A DNA stretch of 64,000 nt from Euglena gracilis (Eukaryota > Euglenida > Euglenophyceae > Euglenales), in the NCBI GenBank assembly GCA_039621445.1, contig CP154957.1, positions 11,078,520 through 11,142,519 on the forward strand, written 5' to 3'. Under the pieces are notes generated by a model. It searched no databases, had not been told where the DNA came from, and saw only the letters and a program-made list of their open reading frames with translations. A program made the translations under genes and the position numbers. Shown in pieces: positions 1 through 64,000 of this stretch (position 1 is the stretch's first letter; each line of letters opens with the position of its first letter).

Positions 1-544
1 TTACACATGGTGCGAGGCGGCAAAGGAAAGTTTTCAATGCTTTTGGGAACCTGAAAATGATGTTTTTTTTCCGGGCCTGGGTCGGTTTAAAAAAATCTAA
101 AAATAAGACCCCCCCAAAATAAGGCACCCCCTTGGAGGTTTCCAGCAACGGACCCAAAAACAAGACCCGGGTCTTACTTTGGGGGGTATTGTTTTTTTTT
201 GTGATCTCTTCGCCATTCTTCTCGCATTATTCCTCCGTCCTGGTTGCACAGAGGAAGAGAAGAGGCAAGCTGCAATGGTCCAAAGAACGGCACTTTTTGT
301 TAGGTTGCCCTTGAATTTGGAGTTTAAGGTGATTGGTTCATTGTCTGCAGTGCGAACTTTCAGTTTTTTGGGGGCAGCACAGGGAGAGTTGTTTTTCTGG
401 GGATGGCAGGGATCACTCATTTATGAGATTTAAACGACCCATCACATCTCCAAGCAAGTTTTCATGAATGGTTTCCTTTTCAAAAAAAGTGGAAGCACAA
501 TATGATGCACAGCACTCATTTCCCACCCCCGCTCCGTCTTTCAG
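1..544 (+). other. Intron or upstream sequence of gene A
   Basis: No convincing exon is visible. The stretch has T-rich and C-rich runs. A pyrimidine-rich tract just before 544 ends in AG and serves as acceptor for the first exon of gene A. Confidence 0.5.
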
Positions 545-680
545 GTCCCCGTCACCCCCGACTTCCTCCTCAGCTTCGGCCCCCAGAGCCAGAACCTGTA
601 TGCCGACCTCGCCGGGTCCATGTACGCCCTCACGGCGCGGACCGCCTTCGAGTCCCCCACACAGCCGTACTACCAGCACA
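545..680 (+). CDS. Gene A exon 1 (of those seen)
   Basis: Acceptor TTTCAG at 539-544; reads VPVTPDFLLSFGPQSQNLYA and onward to QPYYQH with strong GC3 bias. The donor GTCTTT at 681 is weak. It leaves phase 1, which fits the next candidate. Confidence 0.5.
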
Positions 681-3600
681 GTCTTTTGGAGACAGGGTTT
701 TTTGCGAATGACTGCCTCTTAAGAAGAACTGTTCGTTGTCGAAGGGGCCCTGACCCGGGGCTCATACGAGGTCATAGATCAAGTCAAAAAGTCAAAAGGC
801 ACATTTTTTAGTAGATGGGGTATGGCCTCCAGGATGCCGTAGATCATTTCCCCCAAATGAAGACCTGTTCTCGTCAAAAATGCATTTTACTCTGGTGAAT
901 TTTTCTGCGAATGTGTCAGGCCAGCAGAGTTATGTTTCACGTTGAGGCCGCCCTGTGCTCTATGCGTGGGACGTGCTGACAGTGGCCTGCTTCCTGTCCC
1001 CGGGCCAGGAGGCACTGCATGAAAAGGGTGGGTGGTGCTGGGTGCTGCATCGCCTCGGACCGCCCGCCGTTTCTGTGGATCCGCCTCCCCACATTTCAGA
1101 AACTGTTCAGAAATGCCCCGATTTGGGAATTGTTGGGATCTCGAAGCCCTCACTCCGACTGGCCACTGAATCAAAACTTTCGGGGGCTGTGGCCAGCAGT
1201 CCATGCTCTTGGCCATTCATTTGGATTTCGCTTCATCTGCCTTGAAATGGGCTCCTTGTGAGAAAGTTGTGGTGCCTGTGGACCTCTCAATGTCCCCTGA
1301 GCCGAACCTCTGCAAAATTCAACCCAATGTTGCGACGCAGGTGCTCTGCCCTCTGTTTTTCTCATACAAAGGTCCCCCCCCCTTTGTCCTTGATCTATGA
1401 CACCCCCCCCGTGTCAACCGCACTTTTCCCGTACCCAAAATGCCATTTTATTTTTGGTACAGTGCTCATGGCTCAAGGCAATTTTGGGCACCACTGGGAA
1501 AGGGCATTGTTAGGAAGGTTGCAAGGAGGGAAGTGTTGCCTGCAATGTCTTGGATTTTTTTTTGAAGACTATGCACATCTTGCACCCTTACTGACACCAA
1601 AACCAAATCCAAACCGATACCTATACCCACACGCATACCTGTGCCCATTCCCATAATCATCCCATACCCATATGCAAACCCGTCCCCATCCCCAAAACCC
1701 ATACCCTCATCAAATCCCATATCCGTTCCCACACCCACACCCACACCCACACCCACACCCACATCCATACCCATACCCATATCCATACCCATACCTATAC
1801 CCACACCCACACCCACACCCACACCCACATCCATACCCATACCCATATCCATACCCATACCTATACCCACACCCACACCCACACCCACACCCACACCCAC
1901 ACCCACATCCATCCCCATACCCATATCCATACCCATACCTATACCCACACCCACACCCATACCCATACCTATATCCATACCCAAACCTATACCCACACCC
2001 ATACCCATCCCCATACCCATACCCAAACCAACGCCCCTGCCCACACCCACACCCACACCCGCATTCATACCCACACCCATCCTGTCCACACCCACCATAC
2101 CTATGCCACCCTCCGTCGCAGGCAGTGCTCTCGGGCCCCAGCCAGGGCCGCATCGTGCCCCGGGGGGAGTTCGCCACCGCCGCCGACTGCCGCGCCGCCG
2201 CTGTGGCGCTGCAGTCCGCCGAGGCCTGCCCCAGGCCGCCCCAACCACCCCTTCGGGCCACGGGGTGTATGGGATTGCAGCTGGTATCGAGGTGGGTACC
2301 CCACACGGGGTCCGGAACCCCCCAGATCTTGGAGGAAGTGTCTGGACCCCCTCCCTCCCCTCCTTGGCAGGACCTTAAAACACATAAAATCTTTCTTCTG
2401 GCGCTGGGCGGAATCCAAAGAAAAAGGTACAAAAAATGGACGAAAAATGACTTCTCTGCACATTTTTTGGATGTTTTGGTGTTTTCACATGGAAAAAAAG
2501 TCAACAAAAATTTTTGGATTTCTTTTTAAAGAGGATCAGGGATTTCCCAAAATTTTTGTGCTGGTGTCCGGCTTTTGATCTTCCAAAGAACCGAAAAATT
2601 TCTCGGCCTCTACCGTTTCGAGGTAAGTGGAAGGGTACCCCCCCCCATGTTGGGAGGGGGTTCCATCCCCTCCTCAGGGCTTCCCCTGCATCCCCACCTC
2701 TCCCCCTGCTCCTGAATGCTTTCGTTCTTTCAAGGACAGCAGCGAAGACTCCACGTCGCCGAAGTGTTGCATGTTTTAGTCCATTTTCTGGAAAAAAATA
2801 TTTCGCCACCCCTGAAATGGAAGTGCAGATCTTTTGCCAATGTCTCAAAAAAAGCACACAAACACAGCGTTGGCGGAGATGGACTGCCGTTGATTAATGA
2901 CCACCCTGCAGACCGAACAAGAGCTTTCCATCCCTACTGCATATGATGGTCCCGGCCTAGGGGGAGTCCATTGTGGTTGGCCCCACGGGGGACCCAGCGC
3001 CGGTGCTGCCCATCGGGTGGCAGGGAAGCGGTCCTCCCGGCGACCCGCCTGAAGGCGTTGGCGGTGAGCTCTCTGCGGTGCGGTGCGTGGCGGCTGCCCT
3101 CGGCGTGGACCCCGAGCACCCGACGGCTCACGGTGCTGCGTTTGGGTTGTGCTCCAGGTGGGCACGGGGGGCTTCCAGGTTGGGTTCCTTAATACCCTCT
3201 CCCGTGCCCAACGAACACCTCCTGCTTGGGCCGCAATCGTTACCACAAAGCACTTATGGCTGACCAGGGCCGACCAGTCATCATTGTTAGTTTGTGGCAA
3301 CCAAAGTCAAAAGTCAAAAGCATCAGAAAGTTGTCAAACGTGGCCAAAGAGCAGGAGAAGTGGCCAAAAGTGCCAAACGTGCCCAGAAGTGGGGAAAGAA
3401 CGGCCAAAAAAGGCAACCAGAAGCAGCCAACAGTGGTAAAAAAAAAAGTGGCCAAGAGTGGGCAAAGATGGCCAAAGCAGCCATAAGTGGACAAATGTGG
3501 CAAAAAGTGCACAAAAAGGGACCAGAAGCACCACGGTGGCCAAAAGTGGCTAGAACAGTCAGAAACAGCCAAAAGCGGGCAAAAGTGCATTTGCATGGTC

Positions 3601-3777
3601 ATTACATCTGTTTTTTTTTGAAAAAATTGGTAATACCTCCTACCTGCGGCTGACCAGGACCGACCAGAGCACCAAAATGGGGAGTGTGAAAGTGACGCAA
3701 CCTGTTGTAGTGCGGAGCCGTCGCTTGACATGGAGGAGTTCACGCGGTTCCTGCTGAATGCCCTCGCTCACAGCTGA
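545..3777 (+). CDS. Gene A: 3' part of a spliced gene, unknown function
   Basis: I do not recognise this protein. Five GC3-rich exon candidates (545-680, 947-1027, 2122-2283, 2961-3157, 3711-3777) lie in order on the + strand, and the last ends in TGA. Splice phases agree between exons 1 and 2, 3 and 4, and 4 and 5. They do not agree between 2 and 3, so an exon is missing or exon 2 is wrong. The 5' end lies outside the window. The C-terminal residues MEEFTRFLLNALAHS resemble the second helix of an EF-hand, but no Ca-binding loop is visible, so this is only a hint. An intron of this gene holds a long ACCCAC/CCATAC hexamer repeat and a copy of a C-tipped dispersed repeat that recurs at 5.3 kb. 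Confidence 0.5.
947..1027 (+). CDS. Gene A exon 2 (weak candidate)
   Basis: Reads RPVLYAWDVLTVACFLSPGQ then EALHEK. It has a good donor GTGGGT at 1028 and a weak acceptor TTGAG. Phase fits exon 1 but not exon 3. Confidence 0.3.
1580..2100. repeat. Hexanucleotide repeat tract (CCCACA / CCATAC)
   Basis: About 500 bases of alternating CCCACA and CCATAC hexamers lie inside an intron of gene A, ending just before the acceptor of the next exon. Because the unit is six bases, all frames stay open and produce long false proline/histidine ORFs. Confidence 0.9.
2122..2283 (+). CDS. Gene A exon 3
   Basis: Acceptor CGTCGCAG at 2114-2121; reads AVLSGPSQGRIVPRGEFATA, then alanine-rich sequence to SAEACPR. 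GC3 is very high at first and weaker near the end, so the end is uncertain (donor GTATCG at 2284, or GTGGGT further on). Confidence 0.5.
2330..2712 (+). repeat. C-tipped dispersed repeat, copy 1
   Basis: Shares landmarks in the same order with 5268-5695: a CCCTCCTTG start, a TTCTTCYGGCGCTG block, a GTTTTGGTGTTTTC-like block, TTTCGAGGTA, and CTCARGGCTTCCC at the right end. It lies in the intron after exon 3 of gene A. Confidence 0.6.
2961..3157 (+). CDS. Gene A exon 4
   Basis: Acceptor GGCCTAG at 2954-2960; reads GESIVVGPTGDPAPVLPIGW, a Gly/Pro-rich part, then SAVRCVAAALGVDPEHPTAH. Strong donor CAG|GTGGGC at 3158. Leaves phase 2, which matches the last exon. Confidence 0.55.
3290..3590. repeat. 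Degenerate tandem repeat around GTGGCCAAAA
   Basis: About 300 bases of imperfect 10-12 base units of the type AAAGTGGCCAAA, inside the last intron of gene A. Similar NTGGCCRAAA tandems recur at 34.8 and 36.5 kb. Confidence 0.6.
3711..3777 (+). CDS. Gene A last exon with stop
   Basis: Acceptor GTTGTAG at 3704-3710. One base completes a Ser codon with exon 4, then AEPSLDMEEFTRFLLNALAH, Ser and TGA at 3775-3777. The phase agreement and the stop support it as the 3' end of gene A. Confidence 0.5.
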
Positions 3778-4914
3778 GCCACCAGGGCTCTCTTCTGCAT
3801 TTCCCAGCCTTGCACACAGCCACCCTTCTTCCGCTGCCCAGGCACCACCCAGACACCCAGCAGGCGGATCCAACAGACGCAGACGGAGGCGATGGAACGG
3901 GCAGCCATGCATGGATTTGCCATTTCCCCCCTGGTGTTCTCCCGGTTCAATTTCCAGTCCGGCCCACTTCCATCCAGGGACCCCCAGGGGCTGGCAGCCA
4001 GCAGCGTTTTCCAAGTTGTTCAAATCCCCCAGCCTCTGAGTTGGACCGCCTCCAGGGGGCCGTTGAGCGATGCCCGACACCGACAACAGTTCGTTCCCCT
4101 CCACGGATTCCTGGATTCCTGATCCATGTATCTTACGTCTCCGAACCGTCATCGGACGTGTTCACAGCAACTGCAGCTGCGATATCGACCATGATGAATA
4201 TGCCTCCTTTGGCAGGCATGCACAGCAATGTAGCCTGTAATTCTTGTAGACTTCCTACCTTTCTTTTATGTCATTGACAGCGGAAGGTGGCAATGCATCC
4301 GACAGTTGTTTGGTCCAGAGACACCACCCGTGTCCTGAAGTGGGGCTGCTTTGAGGAAAAGATGGGTGCTGGCTGGTCTGGCTTGTCTAAAATGGGCTGC
4401 ACTGTACCTTCTAAGAAAAATCGCTTGATTGAACCCCGATTTCCTCCCCTGCTTTTTTCTCTCACTACCGCTTGGGTTTTGACGAAGCAATGACCTTTTG
4501 CAAATAATTCAAAGACAGTCTTCTCACCGAAATTCCATATGCATCGGGTTTGTCCTCAGTGGATTTCATGCGAAGGCGAAGCTATGTTGCCCCGTCGGCG
4601 GCAGTAATTGACTGTGGGAATCTTTCGTGGCAGCAATTGGTTGGTAGTTTGGAGTTAATGGGTCAGAATTATTGCCGCTGCGTCAGGGCCTTCTGGTGGG
4701 CTGCATGAAGCTGCTGATAAGACCTCTCAAATAAATTACCCAAAACTCTTTATTTGGACTCCTCCTGTGTGATGCTCCACCTCTCTCGGGTGAACACATT
4801 CGGTCCTGCCCACGCACCCTGATGCCTTGTGGGACTTCTTGTTTGCCTTCAATCCCAAACACAAGACCTCTTCCAGCCAGCCTGGATCATTAGATGTTTT
4901 TTTTACTTTTCGTA

Positions 4915-5267
4915 ACTGGGGGGGATGGGTGGGTCCCGGCTGAGCCCCCCCTCGGGGGGGGGGGGCGACTGGGTACCCCAAGGAAGGTTTTTCCCTCCAT
5001 TTTTGGCACGAAATGCCAAAAAGTTTTTGGACCCCCAAAATTGACCCCACCAAAAATGGGTCCCCCCGAGCCCCCCCCCCCCCCCGCGCGGGGGTCAGGC
5101 GATGGGAGAGTGGCTGCAGGCCCCCCCCCCCCCCCGGCCCCAGGTATGTTTGGGAAGCCCTTCGGTATTGAGGTAGGTGGTAGGGGGGGGTCCCGACCAC
5201 CCCCCCCCCCCCCCGGGGGGGTAAGGTGGGAGGGGGGGGCGCCCGACCACCCCCCCCCCCCTAGATG
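4915..5267. repeat. C/G-run inverted repeat element
   Basis: Alternating runs of 8-17 C and G are separated by short unique blocks. The block near 5150 (GGGAAGCCCTTCGGTATTGA) is roughly the reverse complement of the right end of the neighbouring repeat (CTCAAGGCTTCCC near 5668), so 4.9-5.7 kb may be one folded structure. Confidence 0.5.
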
Positions 5268-5695
5268 TTGGGAGGGGGGGTCCGGACCCCCCCACCCCCC
5301 CCCTCCTTGACAGGTGCCAAAAATAGCAGAAAATTTTCTTCCGGCGCTGCGCGCCGGAAAATGAGCAAAAAAACAACACCCCTTTTGCTGACTTTTGGCC
5401 ATATTGCCCATTTTTTGATGTGTTGGTGTTTTCCCCCCAAAACATGTTCAAAAAAATTCAAAAAATGAGCATTTTTGGATCGATTTTCAAAGAAAAATCA
5501 GGGGTTTTTGACCGATTCCGACCCGATTTCCGGCCCTTTGCCCGTCCATGAAATCGAAAAAATTTCGGCCCCCCCTCAGTTTCGAGGTAGGAGGGGGGGG
5601 TCCGACCCACCCCCCCCCCTCCGGGTCGGGGGGGGGGGGTCGGGCGAACCACCCCCCCCCCCCCCTCAAGGCTTCCCATCCATCCCTGCCCGGCC
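5268..5695 (+). repeat. C-tipped dispersed repeat, copy 2
   Basis: Same family and orientation as 2330-2712. It contains a perfect hairpin at 5341-5357 (CCGGCGC, loop TGC, GCGCCGG), which matches the imperfect TCTGGCGCTG block of copy 1. Confidence 0.6.
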
Positions 5696-5724
5696 CTAAA
5701 ATAGCCTCTGCTAGACATCACCAC

Positions 5725-20928
<15,204 letters not shown>

Positions 20929-21522
20929 CGTCGGCCAATCTGCCCACAGCGCTCACCCCCGCGAGGGAGGCAGAGGTGGCTGGAGAGCCCCCCCCCCCCA
21001 GCATCCTGTTGCCTTCCAACTCCTGTGGGACCAGGCTGTACCACTGCTCGGGGCAGGCCACGCGCTGTAAATCCTTTCGTTGGCCATCTGACCCATCTTT
21101 CAACCGTCGTCGAAACGGCCAAGTGCCAAGGCTGTGGATCTGACCAATGTCTCCATTTGATGGCATTTGCGCCCGTTGTTGTTGCCGTGTTTGTCCCTGG
21201 ACTGCTGGCTGGTCGTGTGCAAGTGGGGAGTCATGATATTGGACACATTGCTGCTGTAAAATACTCTCCTTCATACCCGCACATGATGTTCCATCAGCAG
21301 CCCGTGGCATTCCTTTGGGCTTTGTTTGAAAATGTGGCAAGTAATTTTTTATTTAATAATGTTACACAAACAGTACATTATGTTCATTGAAATGAGATGT
21401 AATTTGGAATTTGGGGTGTGCTTCCAACCTCGATGGTGGTCTTCGTCTCAAAACTCTTCTCTCGGACTTTTTTGGAGTTTTTTTTTTATCTGCCCTCTTT
21501 TATCTGCGCTCTTCATTTGCAG
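20929..21522. other. Spacer between genes B and C
   Basis: About 600 bases without a convincing exon. A C-run lies at 20990-20999, followed by low-complexity T-rich sequence leading into the acceptor-like TTTATCTGCGCTCTTCATTTGCAG before 21523. No promoter motif recognised. Confidence 0.45.
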
Positions 21523-21524
21523 CC

Positions 21525-61823
<40,299 letters not shown>

Positions 61824-62030
61824 AGGCGGGCAGCCCCTCCCTCCCGGCCAGGCTGGGTCAAGCCTTCTGCTCTGTCCCCCCCAGGGTATTAAGTGAGTGT
61901 TGGTTTTGTACGGGGGGGGGGGGGGTCGCTGAACTCTCTCTGGGTAAGAGCGAAGCTTACCCCTGGCGAAAACCCCCCCCCCCCCCCCCCCCCCCGCCCC
62001 CCCCGGGTCGGGGCCACCAGGAGAACCGAC
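61824..62030. other. Flank with C- and G-runs
   Basis: G-run at 61913-61925 and C-run at 61974-61995. No gene seen. Confidence 0.5.
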
Positions 62031-62660
62031 GGATTATCACCATGATCCCGGCCCGGTTCCCGAATTTTTTTCAGTCGCGAGCGACTGGATTCCTAGTTTC
62101 CGAATCACCTGGGTTTGACCCCCAACTCCTCGCCAGGCCCGAGTTATTCACGTGCGAAGGGGTCTAAACTGGGTAGGATCGGCCCGCCCCCCTTTTTAAG
62201 CCCCCCCGCCCCTTTGGACTCTGCCATTTCGGCCAAAAAAAAAAGTCAATTTTCAAAATATCTCCAAAATGAAGCCAAATCAAAGGAAATGTCCAGAGAC
62301 CAAATTTGAATCCCTTGGAATGCCCCAATTAATGGTATTTTGATTTCCCCGCAACTCTCCGCCCAGCCCGAGATACGGCCGTTTTTCGGCCCAGATGGCC
62401 GTTTTGTACACTTTTCCCACTGTCCGACTGAGCCGTTTTCGGGGGTGGGGGTCAAAAAATCAACGTTTTCAAAATTTCTCAAAAACGATGCAAAATCAAA
62501 GGAAATGTCCGGAGACCTAAATTGAAGCCCTTGGAATGCCCCATCTACCGGTATTTTGCTTTCTCCGCAATTCCCCGCCTAGCCCGAGATGGTCGATTTT
62601 CCGTCAATTTGGGACTTTGTACATTTTTTCCACTGTTAGACAAAAAAATCAATTTTTTTT
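62031..62660 (+). repeat. Dispersed repeat, forward copy
   Basis: Matches the reverse complement of 17759-18560 in several blocks. Inside, CCCTTGGAATGCCCC recurs 216 bases apart (62312 and 62528), with CCCGAGAT and AAATCAAAGGAAATGTCC in each unit. Confidence 0.75.
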
Positions 62661-63115
62661 GCCCGAAACGATGTTTTATGGCCTCCCGGACCCGGAAAAC
62701 CTGTTTTGGAGCTGAAAATGAGCGTTTTTCGACCCGCCAACGCCCCGCTTTGGGCCGCCAACCCATTGACTTTGGGTCAAATCCGGGTCAAAAAAGTCCA
62801 AAAAAGTCGAAAATTTTTTTTGCCCAAAACGATGTTTTTTGGCCTCCCAAACCCAGAAAAACTGTTTTTGAGCCGAAAATGAGCGTTTTTCGACCCGCCA
62901 GCGCCCCGTTTTGGGCCGCCAACCCATTGACTTTGGGTCAAATCCGGGTCAAAAAATTCGAAAAAAATTCGAATTTTTTTTTCCGCCTGAAACGATGTTT
63001 ATGGCAAAAAAAAATCCCGGGCCCAGAAAAGGTGTTTTTTGAGCTGAAAAAAGAGCGTTTTTTTTGACTCCCTGGCCTCCCGTTTCAGGCACAAAACCCT
63101 TGCATTTCAGTTCAA
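62655..63115. repeat. Tandem repeat, three units of about 162 bases
   Basis: AAACGATGTTT recurs at about 62667, 62828 and 62991. Each unit has GAGCTGAAAATGAGCGTTTTT, CGACCCGCC and GGGTCAAATCCGGGTC-type blocks. The third is more divergent. Confidence 0.85.
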
Positions 63116-63439
63116 AGAGCTCCATGGAGTTGGCCAGTTTATAGTTTATATGGGGGGGGGGAGTCAATGAAGGGGTGGAGGCACGCTTATTAAGACCTCA
63201 GCATTATTCAAAACCCGGTTAACATTTCATTCACATTTCAGAAACTACCGTAAAATCATTGAAAGTCATTATAAATTATTGCAAGACTGTAATTTTGCGT
63301 AGTTTATAATTTATAAATTACACGAAATTTGCAATGCTAGTCTTTTCGGCCTTCCTTACATGCAAGTCCCTTTAAGAGCTCAGCACTATTCAAAACCTGG
63401 TCTGACCACGGTCCAGACCACCGCCCCCTCCTGCCCCCC

Positions 63440-63680
63440 CCCCAGAGCTGGGGGGGGGGGGTCCGGGGGCCCCCCCATGGAGCCCAAAAATTTTGCTTCC
63501 CCGGCGCTTTGCGCCAGCAGACTTTTGTTTATATCATCTGTTTTTGTCATTTTGGAGTGAAAAAAACCTGAAAATGCAATTTCGGTCACTTTTTGCTGCC
63601 GCTCAAAAAATTTTCTGGCGTTTCGCGCCAATTTTTTTCCTGGGGGGAGCGACGGTCCACCCCCCTTTCCCCCCTCATTA
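63440..63680. repeat. C/G-run element with paired GGCGC hairpins
   Basis: C- and G-runs at 63431-63475, GGCGCTTTGCGCC near 63508 and TGGCGTTTCGCGCCA near 63617 flank an AT-rich core. Same design as elements at 4.9-5.7, 44.3 and 54.0-54.25 kb. Confidence 0.65.
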
Positions 63681-64000
63681 AATACCCTGCTCCCCCTCCA
63701 CCCCATCCCCACCCCGCCCAATGTGGTCGACGTGGACCCCCTCAGAGCGATTTGCCACGGAAAAAAATGCTCAGTAGACACCCCGGTTCCAAAGAATCGA
63801 CGTTTCTGGAAAAAGGCTTATTTGGACCAGAGTTGAAAGTGTTGGGCAGTGCCTGCCAGGGCACCAGCCCCATCCCGAGACACTCCGAGACCCTTGCCAC
63901 CCCCCAGGGTGGGTCAACGAACAAAACAGCCTGTGTCCGGGCCCGAGTTCCGGCCGTCTTCCCTTCGCTTTGTGAACTCGGCGCAGTTTCGCCAGACCCT
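63681..64000 (+). other. Window end; possible exon edge
   Basis: GC-rich frames occur near 63700-63760 (NVVDVDPLRAI) and at the extreme end, but neither has enough context to call an exon. Confidence 0.3.

Larger units (their letters stand above)
3778..5724. other. Spacer between genes A and B
   Basis: No exon-like GC3-biased frame is convincing here. The first kilobase looks like unique sequence. From about 4915 it is dominated by alternating C- and G-runs of repeat elements. It would have to contain the gene A 3' UTR and the gene B promoter, but I recognise no motif for either. Confidence 0.5.

Noticed and set aside
1466-2529. 260-285 codon Pro/His and Gly/Met ORFs
   Set aside because: Product of the hexanucleotide repeat; only the short GC3-biased end (2122 on) looks like an exon.

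Overview
The window reads as nuclear DNA of an intron-rich eukaryote, probably a protist or alga, and not bacterial DNA. Short open stretches rich in G or C at third codon positions, usually 60-200 bases, are separated by introns of 0.2-4 kb. The introns are packed with T-runs, C- and G-runs, dinucleotide and tetranucleotide repeats and small inverted-repeat elements. I cannot name the species. Every exon I can support lies on the + strand. Exons were read by eye from translation, AG/GT borders and agreement of splice phase between neighbours. Most borders are therefore proposals, and several are uncertain.

Layout. (A) About 545-3777: the 3' part of a gene of unknown function; its last exon ends in TGA at 3775-3777. 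(Spacer) 3778-5724: repeats, no convincing gene. (B) About 5725-20928: a gene of about 15 exons for a mostly helical protein of roughly 530 residues, with an Arg/Ser-rich start and one hydrophobic segment. Splice phases agree through the whole chain except at one donor. The protein recalls a conserved algal/plant family of unknown role, but only from memory. (C) About 21525-61823: a very long gene of about 35 exons, or two adjacent genes, encoding a receptor-type class III nucleotidyl cyclase. Its proposed order is a short N-terminal part with acidic stretches, a degenerate EF-hand pair, transmembrane segment 1, an ectodomain with repeated Cache-like units, transmembrane segment 2, a charged linker, a split cyclase catalytic domain and a low-complexity tail. 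The metal, substrate and transition-state residues can all be found, and the substrate-selecting positions favour ATP. From 61.8 kb to the end I see repeats and at most a weak exon.

The non-coding part is unusually structured. At least five elements have terminal inverted repeats flanked by 8-10 base direct repeats typical of DNA transposons. One of them sits exactly at a splice acceptor, so that the AG lies in its duplicated target. Two separate introns of gene C carry clusters of short perfect hairpins of different sequence (ATTGCGC type and GGAAGCG type). A perfect 29-base inverted repeat precedes one ectodomain exon. A segment holding an EF-hand exon is duplicated, and the second copy has lost the exon core.

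I saw no rRNA, tRNA, CRISPR array or supportable promoter or terminator motif.
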